A DNA stretch of 64,000 nucleotides from Actinophytocola sp036378875. GTDB lineage: Bacteria; Actinomycetota; Actinomycetes; Mycobacteriales; Pseudonocardiaceae. Shown here piece after piece: positions 25,025 to 33,845 of this stretch (positions are counted from its first letter, which is position 1; every line of letters begins with the position of its first letter). A program made the translations under genes and the position numbers. The notes below the pieces were generated by a model, which was not told where the DNA came from, searched no databases, and worked only from the letters and a program-made list of their open reading frames with translations. Where the stretch lies: assembly GCF_036378875.1 (NCBI RefSeq), contig NZ_DASUVO010000017.1, positions 17,769 through 81,768 of the forward strand, read 5' to 3'.

Positions 25025-26794
25025 ATGTTGCGCCGACACCCGTTCACCGCAGGCGGACTCGGGGTCTTCGTCACCCTTGGCGTCCTCTTCGGACTTTTTG
25101 TCACACCCATCGGTGACACCTCCTGGGGTGATTCACTCGCTTACGGTCTGCCCGCGTTCCATGACGGTCGGTGGTGGGCGGTACTCACCGGAGCGCCGTT
25201 CGCGATCACGCCGCTCTGCTACGTCCCGGTGCTCCTGAGCTTCGCCGTGTTCGTGGGGTTCGCGGAGCACCGCCTCGGCACCGCGCGGACCGCGGTGATC
25301 TGGGCGTTCGGGCACGTCATCGGCGTTCTCGGCGCCTGCGCGCTGGTCTCCGGGACCAGCCTGGCGACGGCGCTGGACGTCGGCCCGTCCGGCGGGTCGC
25401 TGGCCGCCGCGGCGGTGGTCACGGCGACCCTGCCGTCCCGCTGGCGCTTCTGGGCGCGGGCCGGCCTGCTCGCCTACGTCGTCGGGTCGCTGCTGGTCAT
25501 CGGGCACCTCGCCGACGTCGTGCACCTGGTCGCGGTCGTGGTCGCCCTGCCGCTCGGGCCCCTGTACGTCCGCCGCGCCGAACGGAACACCGACGACGAC
25601 CGAGCGCTCAGGCTCCTCGAAACCCACGGTGGGGGCACCCTCTCCTGGATGGGCACCTGGCGCGGCATGGAGTTCCTGCACGGTGAGGGCGGCTACGTCG
25701 CCTACCGCCGGCACGCGGGCGTCGCCATCGCCCTGGGCGACCCGGTCGGCACGCCCGAGTGGCGGCAGGCCGCACCACGAGCGTTCGCCGCCCACTGTGA
25801 CCGGGAAGGTCTGGTTCCGGCATGGTTCTCGGTCAGCGCGACCACGACGGCCGGCATGCGGCGTGTCCAGGTCGCCGAGGACACCCTCCTCGACCTGCCC
25901 GGCCTCGAGTTCCGCGGCAAGAAGTGGCAGGACATCCGCACGGCCCGCAACCGGGCGGCCAAGGACGGCATCACGTTCCGCATGGTCACCCTCGCCGACG
26001 AGGACCCGGCCGTGATCCGGCAGGTCCGCGAGATCTCGCGGAGCTGGCTGAAGGGCAAGAAGACACCTGAGCTGGGCTTCACACTCGGCGGCGTCACCGA
26101 GGCCCTGGACCCGCGTGTCCGGGTCGGCATCGCGATCGACGGCGACGGCACGGTCCACGGGGTCACGTCCTGGCTGCCGATACTGGGCGCGGACGGCAAG
26201 CCCCGCGGCTGGACCCTCGACATGATGCGGCGCGGCGCGGACGGCTTCCGGCCGGTGATCGAGTTCCTGATCGCGGAGTCCTGCCTGACCTTCCAGGACG
26301 AGGGCGCCGAGGTCGTGTCGCTGTCCGGTGCGCCACTGGTCCGGTCGGCGAAGGGCAAGGCCGGCGTGATCCAGCGGGCACTCGACGTGATGGGCAAGCT
26401 GATGGAGCCCCTGTACGGGTTCGGCTCACTGCACGCGTTCAAGGCCAAGTTCCAGCCCCGCCACGAGCCGCTCTACCTGGCGTACCGGCACGCGGGCGAC
26501 CTGCCCAGGATCGGCGTCGCCGTGCTGAGGGCGTACCTGGCTAAACCGGCCACCGTCGTGCGGCGGCTGCCAGTGCCGACCGCGCCCCGGCGGCCAGTTC
26601 TCGCACGAGTTCCGCTGCTGGCAATGGCCGGGCGAACTCGTACGCCTGCCCGGCCCACAGCGACATCGCCTGCTGGTCCCCGGCTCGGCGCAGGTCCCTG
26701 GTCAGCTGGTGGACATGCGGGTAGGCCGCCGGCGCCGCGCCTGAGTGCTCGGCCAGGAACCGGTTCACCAGTCCCCGTGCGGGCCTCCCGGTGA
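25025..26794 (+). CDS. Rhomboid-like/DUF2156 membrane protein (MprF-like synthase domain)
   Basis: 589 residues. Residues 1-190 hold six or so helices resembling a rhomboid-like domain; residues ~195-500 are a DUF2156 dual-GNAT domain (GYVAYRRHAGVAIALGDPVG, GWTLDMMRRGADG, FGSLHAFKAKFQPRHEPLYLAYR) as in the phosphatidylglycerol aminoacyl-transferase part of MprF. It probably transfers an aminoacyl group to a membrane lipid. Homologues end shortly after the final conserved helix; here ~80 further residues, antisense to the nitronate monooxygenase gene, continue to 26794. That tail is Pro/Arg-rich and may reflect loss of the original stop. Confidence 0.8.
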   Translation: MLRRHPFTAGGLGVFVTLGVLFGLFVTPIGDTSWGDSLAYGLPAFHDGRWWAVLTGAPFAITPLCYVPVLLSFAVFVGFAEHRLGTARTAVIWAFGHVIGVLGACALVSGTSLATALDVGPSGGSLAAAAVVTATLPSRWRFWARAGLLAYVVGSLLVIGHLADVVHLVAVVVALPLGPLYVRRAERNTDDDRALRLLETHGGGTLSWMGTWRGMEFLHGEGGYVAYRRHAGVAIALGDPVGTPEWRQAAPRAFAAHCDREGLVPAWFSVSATTTAGMRRVQVAEDTLLDLPGLEFRGKKWQDIRTARNRAAKDGITFRMVTLADEDPAVIRQVREISRSWLKGKKTPELGFTLGGVTEALDPRVRVGIAIDGDGTVHGVTSWLPILGADGKPRGWTLDMMRRGADGFRPVIEFLIAESCLTFQDEGAEVVSLSGAPLVRSAKGKAGVIQRALDVMGKLMEPLYGFGSLHAFKAKFQPRHEPLYLAYRHAGDLPRIGVAVLRAYLAKPATVVRRLPVPTAPRRPVLARVPLLAMAGRTRTPARPTATSPAGPRLGAGPWSAGGHAGRPPAPRLSARPGTGSPVPVRASR

Positions 26795-27578
26795 ACGCGC
26801 GGGTGATCTCGGTAGGGGTGTCGCCGGCCGCGAGCGCCGCGAGGTGCAGTGGGTTGGCCCCGCTTTCCGGGCACGGCAGGAACATCGTGCCGAGCTGCGC
26901 GGCGACCGCGCCGGCGGCGAGCACAGCGGCCACGTCCGCGCCGCTCGACAGCCCGCCGGTCGCCACCAGCGGCACGTCCACCTCGGCGGACACCTTGCGC
27001 AGCAACGGGATCAGGCCGGTGTGGTCCACGCCGTCGTTGGTGAAGCCGCCGCGGTGCGCGCCGGCTTCCTGGCCCTGCACGCACAGCCCGTCGGCACCCG
27101 CGGCGACCGCCTCACGGGCATCGGCGGCCGAGGTGACGGTCACGAGCACCTCGGAGCCGTGCCGTTTCACCTCGGCGATGACCTCGGGCGGCGGGCAGCC
27201 GAACGTGAAGCTGACGACCGGCACGTGTGCCTCGGACAGCAACGCGAGCTTGGCGGACCAGTCGTCGTCCCCGCCGGTGGCGTCACCGAGCGGCACGCCG
27301 TACCGCTGTGCTTCGGCGGCCAGCCGTTCCGCGTACGCCGCCACGGCCGAACCGTCCACTACGGACCGCTCCGACACGAACACGTTGAGTCCGAACGGCT
27401 TCGGCGTCAGCTCTCGGGTCCGGGCGATCTGGTCCCGCACGGCGTCCGCGGTCAGGTAACCGGCGGCGAGGAAGCCGAGACCGCCGGCGTTCGACACCGC
27501 GGCCACGAGTTCCGGCGTTGACCCGCCACCCGCCATCGGCGCTGCCACGACGGGTTCCGCCAGCTCGTCGAGAATCAT
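26541..27578 (-). CDS. Nitronate monooxygenase family FMN enzyme
   Basis: 345 residues in a TIM-barrel with the class signatures APMAGGGSTPELVAAVSNAGGLGFLAAGY, VSFTFGCPPPEV, GADGLCVQGQEAGAHRGG and PLVATGGLSSGADVAAVLAAGAVAAQLGT. The family oxidises nitronates with FMN; some members are enoyl reductases (FabK), so the exact substrate is open. The ATG at 27578 overlaps the pabAB stop (ATGA), so it is co-translated with aminodeoxychorismate synthase. Its 3' end overlaps the convergent DUF2156 gene by ~250 bp. Confidence 0.88.
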   Translation of the reverse strand: MILDELAEPVVAAPMAGGGSTPELVAAVSNAGGLGFLAAGYLTADAVRDQIARTRELTPKPFGLNVFVSERSVVDGSAVAAYAERLAAEAQRYGVPLGDATGGDDDWSAKLALLSEAHVPVVSFTFGCPPPEVIAEVKRHGSEVLVTVTSAADAREAVAAGADGLCVQGQEAGAHRGGFTNDGVDHTGLIPLLRKVSAEVDVPLVATGGLSSGADVAAVLAAGAVAAQLGTMFLPCPESGANPLHLAALAAGDTPTEITRAFTGRPARGLVNRFLAEHSGAAPAAYPHVHQLTRDLRRAGDQQAMSLWAGQAYEFARPLPAAELVRELAAGARSALAAAARRWPV

Positions 27579-29548
27579 CGTTCCTCCCCAGGGAACTCCT
27601 GGCCGGTCAACCGCAGCAGCGGCGCGGCCTTCACGATCGTCTCCGTGACCTCGTCGTCCGGTGTGGACAGTGCGATGACGGCGCCGCCGACACCGTAGGT
27701 CACCCGGTCCGCGCCAGCGACGACCGTGCGGATCACGATGCTGAGGTCGGCGGCGCCGGATAACGAGAAGTAGCCGAGCGCACCGGAGTAGACGCCTCGC
27801 GGCCCGCCCTCCAGCCGGTCGATGATCTCCATCGTGCGTAGCTTCGGCGCACCGGTCATGGAGCCGCCGGGAAACGCCGCCCGCACCACGTCGACCGCCG
27901 TACGGTCCGCCCGCAGCCGCACGCGGACCGTGCTGACCAGCTGGAACACGGTCGGATGCTGCTCAACGTCGAACAGCTTGTCGACGGTGACCCCGTCCAC
28001 CACGGCCACGGTGCCGAGGTCGTTGCGGACCAGGTCGACGATCATCAGGTTCTCGGCGCGGTCCTTTTCGGACATGGCGAGATCGTCGCGCAACGCGCGG
28101 TCCTGCTCGGGTGTCGCGCCCCGCGGCCGGGTGCCCTTGATCGGCTTGGACTCGACGATGCCGTCGACGCCGACGTGCAGGAACCGTTCCGGTGACGCGG
28201 AGAGCACGCTCAGCTCACCGAACCGCAGCAACGCGCCGAACGGCTCGGGGTTGGCGCGGCGCAGGTGGCGGTAGCCGGACCACGGGTCGAGCTTGCCGTC
28301 GGCGGCGAGCTGGTTGGTGAGGCACACCTCGTACGTCTCGCCGGCGATGATCTCCCGCTGGCAGGCGGCGATCAGGTCGAGGTAGGCGGCACGGTCGTGC
28401 CGCGACCGCAACGGTTCCAGGTCGACCGGCGCCAGCTCGGCGGGTTGGTCGGTGAGCGTGGACAGCACGGTCTCGACCTCGTCGAACCAACCGTCGTCCG
28501 CCAGCGCCAGCAGGTGGACGTCGTTCTCCCGGTGGTCGAACACGATCGCGCGGTCGGCGAAGACCATCGCGGCGTCCGGGTGCTCGGCGCGATGGGTGTT
28601 CGGGGAGCCGCACTCCGCCTTCAGCTCGTAGCCGAGGTAGCCGACCCAGCCCAGCGCGAAGTCGAACGGCAGGTCCGGCGGCGCGACGCGGTGCTCGGCG
28701 AGGTCGCGGGCCAGCCAGTCGAGGAAGCCACTGTGGACGGTCTGTTCCCCACCGGCGCTGCGGACAGTGACCGTGCCGGCGGCGACGTCCGCCGTGGCGA
28801 CCCGAGCCGCGCCACCCAGCATCGAGAAGCGCCCACCGGCGGCGCTGTCGAGCCAGAACGCGTAGTCGGCACCGGCGTGAAGGGTGTCGAACACGGTTTC
28901 CGCGGACGCGCTCGTGCTCACGCGCCGGTGCTCGATCGTGCGGGTCGCCGGGGTGCGGCGGACCTCGACGACCGGCCTTTCTCGGGGCTGGCGCAGGAAG
29001 TTCGCGAGCAGTTGGTGGCCGTGCTCGGTACGGATGGACTCCGGGTGGAACTGGACGCCCCACTGCGGGCGGTGCCGGTGCCGCACGGCCATGAGCACGC
29101 CGTCGCTCGTGTACGCGGTCGGTTCGAGGTCGTCCGGGAGGCTCGTGACGGTCAGCGAGTGGTAGCGGACGGCGTCGAACGGGGACGGCAGACCGGCGAA
29201 CAGGTCGGTGCCGTCGTGGTGGACCGGTGAGATCTCCCCGTGCCGGACGCGGGGCGCCGGGCCGACGGTGCCGCCGTGGACGTGGCAGATGCCCTGGTGT
29301 CCGAGGCAGACACCCAGCAGCGGCACCGTCGCGGTACGGATCAGTTCGGCACAGATGCCGAAGTCAGCTGGCCGTTCCGGGCGGCCGGGACCCGGCGAGA
29401 GGATCACGTGGGAGTAGTCGTGGAGGTCGACCCGCTCGTCGTTGCGCACGACGACAGGCGCCACGCCGGTGACCGCGCCGACCAGGTGGCTCAGGTTGTA
29501 CGTGAACGAGTCGTAGTTGTCGACGATCAACGTGCGCATAGCCACCAT
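27575..29548 (-). CDS. pabAB: Aminodeoxychorismate synthase, fused PabA-PabB
   Basis: 657 residues. The N-terminal glutamine amidotransferase (RTLIVDNYDSFTYNLSHLVG, ILSPGPGRP, nucleophile in GVCLGHQG, HPES) is followed by the chorismate-binding PabB domain (SGYRHLRRANPEPFGALL, SPERFLHV, SKPIKGTRPRG, LMIVDLVRNDLG, PGGSMTGAPKLRTMEII, GVYSGALGYFS). It makes 4-amino-4-deoxychorismate for folate; in actinomycetes such fusions also feed p-aminobenzoate or chloramphenicol-type pathways. No secondary-metabolism genes are adjacent, so a folate role is likely. The ATG at 29546-29548 is used; ATG 29539 is an alternative. Confidence 0.93.
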   Translation of the reverse strand: MVAMRTLIVDNYDSFTYNLSHLVGAVTGVAPVVVRNDERVDLHDYSHVILSPGPGRPERPADFGICAELIRTATVPLLGVCLGHQGICHVHGGTVGPAPRVRHGEISPVHHDGTDLFAGLPSPFDAVRYHSLTVTSLPDDLEPTAYTSDGVLMAVRHRHRPQWGVQFHPESIRTEHGHQLLANFLRQPRERPVVEVRRTPATRTIEHRRVSTSASAETVFDTLHAGADYAFWLDSAAGGRFSMLGGAARVATADVAAGTVTVRSAGGEQTVHSGFLDWLARDLAEHRVAPPDLPFDFALGWVGYLGYELKAECGSPNTHRAEHPDAAMVFADRAIVFDHRENDVHLLALADDGWFDEVETVLSTLTDQPAELAPVDLEPLRSRHDRAAYLDLIAACQREIIAGETYEVCLTNQLAADGKLDPWSGYRHLRRANPEPFGALLRFGELSVLSASPERFLHVGVDGIVESKPIKGTRPRGATPEQDRALRDDLAMSEKDRAENLMIVDLVRNDLGTVAVVDGVTVDKLFDVEQHPTVFQLVSTVRVRLRADRTAVDVVRAAFPGGSMTGAPKLRTMEIIDRLEGGPRGVYSGALGYFSLSGAADLSIVIRTVVAGADRVTYGVGGAVIALSTPDDEVTETIVKAAPLLRLTGQEFPGEER

Positions 29549-29590
29549 GGAGCCTCGCCGATGGCGATGGCAGGCGCAAGGAGTGTTCGG

Positions 29591-30274
29591 TCACGGCCGC
29601 ACCCCGCTGGCCAGGAACATCGGGATGGCAACGAACAGCCGGTCGTCGCGCGCGCGGGCGGTCTGCTCGGCGAGCCAGTCGCCCTCGCCGATCGTGGCCA
29701 ACATGGGCAGCATCACCGCACCGGTGAAGACGATCGTGTGGACCTCGATGGTGACGTCGCGGAACCCGTGGTCCAGCAACAGGTTCCGGTACCGGCGGGC
29801 GACCCGGGGGCTGGGCATGCCGTCCGCGCGGGCGTGGATGAGCGCACGAGTGAGCACCGGGTCGTCGGAGTCGATGACGGTCGTGTCCCAGTCCTGACCG
29901 ACCAGCACCGCGCGGCCGTTCGGCTTCAGGACCCGCCGTGCCTCGGCGACGGCCAATTCGGGTTCGGGGAGGACGTGGAGCACCTTGTCGGCACGGTAGC
30001 CGGTGACCAAGCCGTCACCGAGGGGCAGTGCCGTGGCGTCACCGACGTGGAACTCACCGCCCGGCCAACGGCTCACGGCCGCCTCGACCATCTCCGGATC
30101 GGCGTCGACCCCGGTGGCACGCACGCCGCGTGCGACGAGTTCACCGACGGCCCGCCCACTGCCGCAGCCGACGTCGACCACGGTGTCGCCGAGGCCGACG
30201 TAAGTACGTTCCCGCAGGTCGCGGGCCTGTGACAGGTCGTCGAAAGCGTCAAGGAGGGAAAGCAACGTGGACAT
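29591..30274 (-). CDS. SAM-dependent methyltransferase, class I
   Basis: About 227 residues with motif I TVVDVGCGSGRAVGELVARG, motif II region ATALPLGDGLVTGYRADKVLHVL and post-I acidic GVDADPEM, typical of small-molecule methyltransferases of the UbiE/Methyltransf_11 type. ATG 30274 is preferred; ATG 30304 would extend it through the palindromic operator. It is divergent from a MerR gene and likely controlled by it. Substrate unknown. Confidence 0.85.
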   Translation of the reverse strand: MSTLLSLLDAFDDLSQARDLRERTYVGLGDTVVDVGCGSGRAVGELVARGVRATGVDADPEMVEAAVSRWPGGEFHVGDATALPLGDGLVTGYRADKVLHVLPEPELAVAEARRVLKPNGRAVLVGQDWDTTVIDSDDPVLTRALIHARADGMPSPRVARRYRNLLLDHGFRDVTIEVHTIVFTGAVMLPMLATIGEGDWLAEQTARARDDRLFVAIPMFLASGVRP

Positions 30275-30288
30275 GACACCCATGGTGC

Positions 30289-30310
30289 GACTTAATGTCG
30301 ACATGAAGTC
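30289..30310. promoter_or_regulatory. Palindromic operator in the methyltransferase/MerR divergent promoter
   Basis: Arms GACTTAATGTC (30289-30299) and GACATGAAGTC (30300-30310) are inverted copies with a single mismatch. The site overlaps the preferred MerR start codon (30303) and lies just upstream of the methyltransferase start, as expected for a MerR dimer controlling both genes. Confidence 0.65.
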
Positions 30311-30698
30311 AATCGGCGAGGTGGCCGACCGCTTCGGTCTACCGGCACACGTGCTGCGCCACTGGGAGTCGGAAGGGCTGCTGACACCCGCCCGCGACGG
30401 GAACCGCCGCCGCTATTCGGATGCCGACCTGTACCGGGTGAGGGCGATCCTGATCGCGAAGGAGGCCGGTTTCGCGCTGGCGGACATCCGGACCATGTTG
30501 GGGACGCGTACGGCGGCGGTGCGACACGAGGTCGCCGCCCGTCACATGGCCGCGCTGTCGGAGCGGATCGCCAAGGCGCAGGCGGCCATGGCCATGCTGG
30601 AGGGTGGGTTGGAATGCCCGCACGACGACCTCATGACCTGCCCGAACTTCCAGTCACGGCTGGCTTCCTGGGCGCCGGCACCAGCCCCAGCTCGATGA
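30303..30698 (+). CDS. MerR family transcriptional regulator
   Basis: 131 residues starting MKSIGEVADRFGLPAHVLRHWESEGLLTPARDGNRRRYSDAD when the ATG at 30303 is used, the normal length ahead of a MerR HTH. A GTG at 30267 with AAGGAGGG upstream would add 12 residues. After the helical dimerisation region, the C-terminus has ECPHDDLMTCPNFQ with two cysteines that may bind metal or sense redox. It probably regulates the divergent methyltransferase and itself. Its 3' end overlaps the convergent SDR gene by 68 bp. Confidence 0.88.
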   Translation: MKSIGEVADRFGLPAHVLRHWESEGLLTPARDGNRRRYSDADLYRVRAILIAKEAGFALADIRTMLGTRTAAVRHEVAARHMAALSERIAKAQAAMAMLEGGLECPHDDLMTCPNFQSRLASWAPAPAPAR

Positions 30699-31629
30699 GG
30701 CTGTTGGCGGTGTCGATCAGCGTGTCGCGCACCGGGCGCATGGTCCAGCCCAGCTCTCCGCGGGCCTTGTCCGCACTCACCGCCTCGCGCCGGCCCACGA
30801 AGTCGAGCGCCAGCCGGGCCGTCTTGTCGAACAGGGCCGCGACCCGCAACAGGGACGTGGGCAGCGAACCCGTCGGCACCCGGTAGCCCCGGGGGTTGAA
30901 CTCCTCGGCCAGCACCGCGGCCATCTCCCGCACCCACATGTGCTCGCCCGCGACGATGTACCGGTTGCCGGCGGCCTGGGGCGTCTCGAGCGCCAGCCGG
31001 TGCGCGGTCGCGACGTCCCGCACGTCAACCGGCACGAACCCGATCTTGGGCGAGGCCGGCACGGTGCGGGCCATCAGCTGGTGCACGACCTGCGTGGACG
31101 TGCCGATCACGGGGGTCAGCAGCGGGCCGAGCACCATGCCGGGGTTGACCGTCACCAGCTCCAGCCCGGACTCCCGCGCGAAGTCCCACGCCGCCCGCTC
31201 GGCGAGTGTCTTGCTCTTCGGGTACGCCGGGCTGCGCTCCACGACCGACCAGTCGGCCTCGGTGCGGACCTTCTCCTCGCGGTGCCCGGTGGCCACGGCC
31301 GCCACCGACGACGTGAGCACGACCCGCTTCACCCCGGCGTCCACCGCCGCCCGCAGCACCCGCAGTGTCCCGTCCACGGCGGGCCGGACCAGCTCGTCGT
31401 CGGACTTCGGTGACCCGGCCGGAAATGGCGACGCCGTGTGCATCACGTGGTCACAGCCGTCGACCGCCTCGGCCCACCCGGCGTCGCTCGTCAGATCCGC
31501 GGTCACCACGTCCACACCGTCCACCGACCGACGCGCCGTCCCCCGGACCGCGTAGCCGTGTGCCCGCAGCTCCGCGATGACGTGCCCCGCGATGAACCCG
31601 GACGCTCCCGTCACCAGCACTCGCTCCAT
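30631..31629 (-). CDS. NAD-dependent epimerase/dehydratase (dihydroflavonol reductase-like)
   Basis: 332 residues of the extended SDR family: RVLVTGASGFIAGHVIAELRAHGY, DLTSDAGW, HTASPF, VLTSSVAAV and active-site Tyr/Lys in SPAYPKSKTLAERAAW. Such proteins reduce ketones or aldehydes (anthocyanidin/cinnamoyl-CoA reductase relatives). ATG 31629 was chosen over a TTG two codons upstream. It is divergent from a TetR gene with a small palindrome between them. Substrate unknown. Confidence 0.88.
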   Translation of the reverse strand: MERVLVTGASGFIAGHVIAELRAHGYAVRGTARRSVDGVDVVTADLTSDAGWAEAVDGCDHVMHTASPFPAGSPKSDDELVRPAVDGTLRVLRAAVDAGVKRVVLTSSVAAVATGHREEKVRTEADWSVVERSPAYPKSKTLAERAAWDFARESGLELVTVNPGMVLGPLLTPVIGTSTQVVHQLMARTVPASPKIGFVPVDVRDVATAHRLALETPQAAGNRYIVAGEHMWVREMAAVLAEEFNPRGYRVPTGSLPTSLLRVAALFDKTARLALDFVGRREAVSADKARGELGWTMRPVRDTLIDTANSLIELGLVPAPRKPAVTGSSGRS

Positions 31630-31655
31630 TGCCAACCCCGCAATCTATGCACCGT

Positions 31656-31668
31656 TCAGATAATCTGA
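31656..31668. promoter_or_regulatory. Candidate TetR operator
   Basis: TCAGATAATCTGA is a perfect 13-bp palindrome midway between the SDR start (31629) and the TetR start (31725), in a locally AT-rich stretch that also holds TATACA-like promoter sequence. Probable binding site for the adjacent TetR protein. Confidence 0.6.
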
Positions 31669-31724
31669 GCACTGTATACATGAGGCTGGGGTCTGTCTGC
31701 AACGCATCGCTTAGGCTCGTGGAC

Positions 31725-32318
31725 ATGACCAGGACCAGCTACCACCACGGCGCACTACGGGAGGCGCTGCTGCGGGCGACCCTGGAGTTGATCGAGACCG
31801 AGGGCATCGGTGCGGTGAGCCTGCGTCAGGTGGCCCGCACGGCCGGCGTCAGCCCCGGCGCGCCGTACCACCACTTCCCGGACCGCGCCGCCCTGCTGAC
31901 CGCCTTGGCGGACGAGGGTTTCCGCCGCCTGGCCACCACGCTCGCCGAGGCCCACGACGCGGCGGCCACGCCGTCCGCGGCACTCGAGGCACTGCTCACC
32001 ACCTACATCGAGTTCGCGCGGAACAACCCGGCCTACTTCCGCGTCATGTTCCGGCCCGAGCTGACGCAGCCGCACAAGAGCGCCGAGGGCATGGCGGCCG
32101 GCGAGTCGGCGTTCGGCGTGCTGGACCGGACCGTCGAGGAGTGCCTGTCCAAGAACGAGGGCGTGGACCGGCACGTCCTGGCCATCACGCTGTGGAGCCT
32201 GGCCCACGGCTACGCGTCGCTGTGGCTCGACGGTCAGCTGGACAGCCGCACCGCCGACCCGGCCGGTCTGGCACACCAGATCGCCGCGCTGGTCACGACG
32301 TTCACAGCCCCTTCCTAA
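31725..32318 (+). CDS. TetR/AcrR family transcriptional regulator
   Basis: 197 residues with HTH TSYHHGALREALLRATLELIETEGIGAVSLRQVARTAGVSPGAPYHHFPDRAALLTALA and the TetR_C_33-like ligand domain (ALEALLTTYIEFARNNPAYFRVMFRPEL). The ATG at 31725 gives the conserved N-terminus; upstream codons in frame are promoter sequence. It probably represses the divergent SDR. The stop overlaps the convergent immunity-protein stop by four bases. Confidence 0.9.
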   Translation: MTRTSYHHGALREALLRATLELIETEGIGAVSLRQVARTAGVSPGAPYHHFPDRAALLTALADEGFRRLATTLAEAHDAAATPSAALEALLTTYIEFARNNPAYFRVMFRPELTQPHKSAEGMAAGESAFGVLDRTVEECLSKNEGVDRHVLAITLWSLAHGYASLWLDGQLDSRTADPAGLAHQIAALVTTFTAPS

Positions 32319-32644
32319 CCGCCCGCTTCGCGGGCCGTGGACAGTTCGTGGGCGTAGTCGTCGAGGATCTGTACGAAGTCGCTTCGGGGCAGGGTTACCT
32401 GTTCTCCGGTGAAGTCGTTCTCCACGTGGACGTTCTCGCGGCTGATGGTCACGTGGCAGCTGTTGCCGCCGAAACCCCACGGTTCCGGACCGCAGTCGCG
32501 GGCGTGTTCGGCCACCAGCCGCAGCTCGGACAGGTCGTCCCCGATGTCGGACTCGAGGAAGTCGTCGAGCGGCTGGAAGCCCGGCGAGGCCGAGACGGAG
32601 ACGCGTCCGCCTTCGCCTCGACTGAACTGGACGCGGCTAGGCAC
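32315..32644 (-). CDS. Probable immunity protein for the EndoU toxin
   Basis: 109 residues, acidic, beginning at GTG 32642-32644, which overlaps the toxin's end by eight bases. It has no signal or membrane segment. Features include GFQPLDDFLESDIGDDLSELRL, CGPEPWGFGGNSC and a short beta-rich stretch CHVTISRENVHVEND. Size, acidity, cytoplasmic location and immediate position after an EndoU toxin gene are what immunity proteins show. I do not recognise the sequence family, so the call rests mainly on context. Confidence 0.75.
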   Translation of the reverse strand: MPSRVQFSRGEGGRVSVSASPGFQPLDDFLESDIGDDLSELRLVAEHARDCGPEPWGFGGNSCHVTISRENVHVENDFTGEQVTLPRSDFVQILDDYAHELSTAREAGG

Positions 32645-33845
32645 GGCCGCCGCCTTTGTAGACCGGATAGGCCGTGACGATGTGGTACAGCCGCGCCGAG
32701 CCGGCCTCCACCGGAGGTTCGGTGTGCCGACACTCGACGTATCCCTCGATGAGCAGGCCTCGGGCGCGCCCACGCCATTTCCGCCCGTCACAGTGGTTCC
32801 GGTTGAGGAAGGCGAACCGAACCGCCCGCAGCACGTCCCGCCGCGTCCAGGCATCCGGGAAGAACGTGCACCTCCGGACCTCCGAGCTGCCCTCGGTCCA
32901 CGGGCCGGCGACGCGCGCCTGGTAGACGCCGTCGGAGTCCGGTCCGGCGACGACCCGCGCGACCCGCATCGGGCCGCGATCGACGCCGTCCTGGCGGTGG
33001 TGGTAGCCCAGTTCCCGATAACCGTTGCCGCGCTTGCGCTTCTTGAGATGGCCCTCGAAGATGTGCTGCCGCAGGCGGGGCGACAGCTGGTCCAAACCGA
33101 GGCGCCGCAACCGTTTGCGCAGCTCGGCGACACCGGCGTCCCAGTCGTGCGTGCGGTCCCGCAACGTCTCGTGGTCGAGGAAGGACTTGAACCGCGCGTC
33201 CGGGTGGTTCGCGGCCACGTCGAGAACACTGTGCTTCGCGACGCTCAACCGGATCAGCGAGCCGGTGTCGCGTCGCACCGCCTCGACGGCGGGAACAACT
33301 GGCGGCTGCCACAGCCGACGTGGCGCGAGGGCACCCGCTTCGCGCAGCTTGTGCGCCGCGTCGCGCCCGATCTGCTCTACCTGGTCGCGGGCCCGGTTCA
33401 GCGTGTCGTCGGCGGCCGACGTCCGTGGATCGACCCGCGGTTCCTCGCCGTTGGTCGTCAGCACGCCCGTCTGCTCGACCTGCTGGGCCAAGGTCAACGG
33501 TGGCTGGGGAGGAATGGCCGGGGAGGTGGCCTGTCGTGCCATGGCGATGGCCTCGGTGGCCTGGCGTTGCGCCCAGTTGAGCGCGGACGCGTAGTCGTCG
33601 AGCGCGACGGCCGCGGTGCCGAAAGCGTCGGCGGCGGACAGAAAACGCCTGGGTTGCCGCGCGAAGTGGCCGTGGAACGCGTCCGCGGCGGTACCCCGCC
33701 AGCCGCCGTCGTCTATGTTCAGGAATCCCCTGCCGATGTCCTCGAAAGCCGCGCCCATCGTGGTGAGCGAGTCGGCCATCTCCCAGATCCGTTCGGGGTT
33801 TCCCGGGATCAGCTCCTTCGGACCGCGTTCACCGGCCACCGTCAT
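32637..33845 (-). CDS. WXG-type polymorphic toxin with C-terminal EndoU nuclease domain
   Basis: 402 residues. Residues ~10-105 form a helical WXG100-like export domain with GGWRGTAADAFHGHF (Trp49-x-Gly51) as the hairpin. A linker to ~200 is Pro/Gln-rich then helical. Residues ~255-400 match bacterial EndoU RNase: RQHIFEGHLKKRKRGNGYRELGYHHR (catalytic-type His261 and His282/283), DGVYQARVAG, RRCTFFPDAWTRRDVLRAV. It lacks a Sec signal, consistent with type VII secretion. ATG 33845 has GGGGG upstream and overlaps the preceding EspC-like gene by 17 nt. Expected role: RNA cleavage in competitor cells. Confidence 0.88.
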   Translation of the reverse strand: MTVAGERGPKELIPGNPERIWEMADSLTTMGAAFEDIGRGFLNIDDGGWRGTAADAFHGHFARQPRRFLSAADAFGTAAVALDDYASALNWAQRQATEAIAMARQATSPAIPPQPPLTLAQQVEQTGVLTTNGEEPRVDPRTSAADDTLNRARDQVEQIGRDAAHKLREAGALAPRRLWQPPVVPAVEAVRRDTGSLIRLSVAKHSVLDVAANHPDARFKSFLDHETLRDRTHDWDAGVAELRKRLRRLGLDQLSPRLRQHIFEGHLKKRKRGNGYRELGYHHRQDGVDRGPMRVARVVAGPDSDGVYQARVAGPWTEGSSEVRRCTFFPDAWTRRDVLRAVRFAFLNRNHCDGRKWRGRARGLLIEGYVECRHTEPPVEAGSARLYHIVTAYPVYKGGGRA

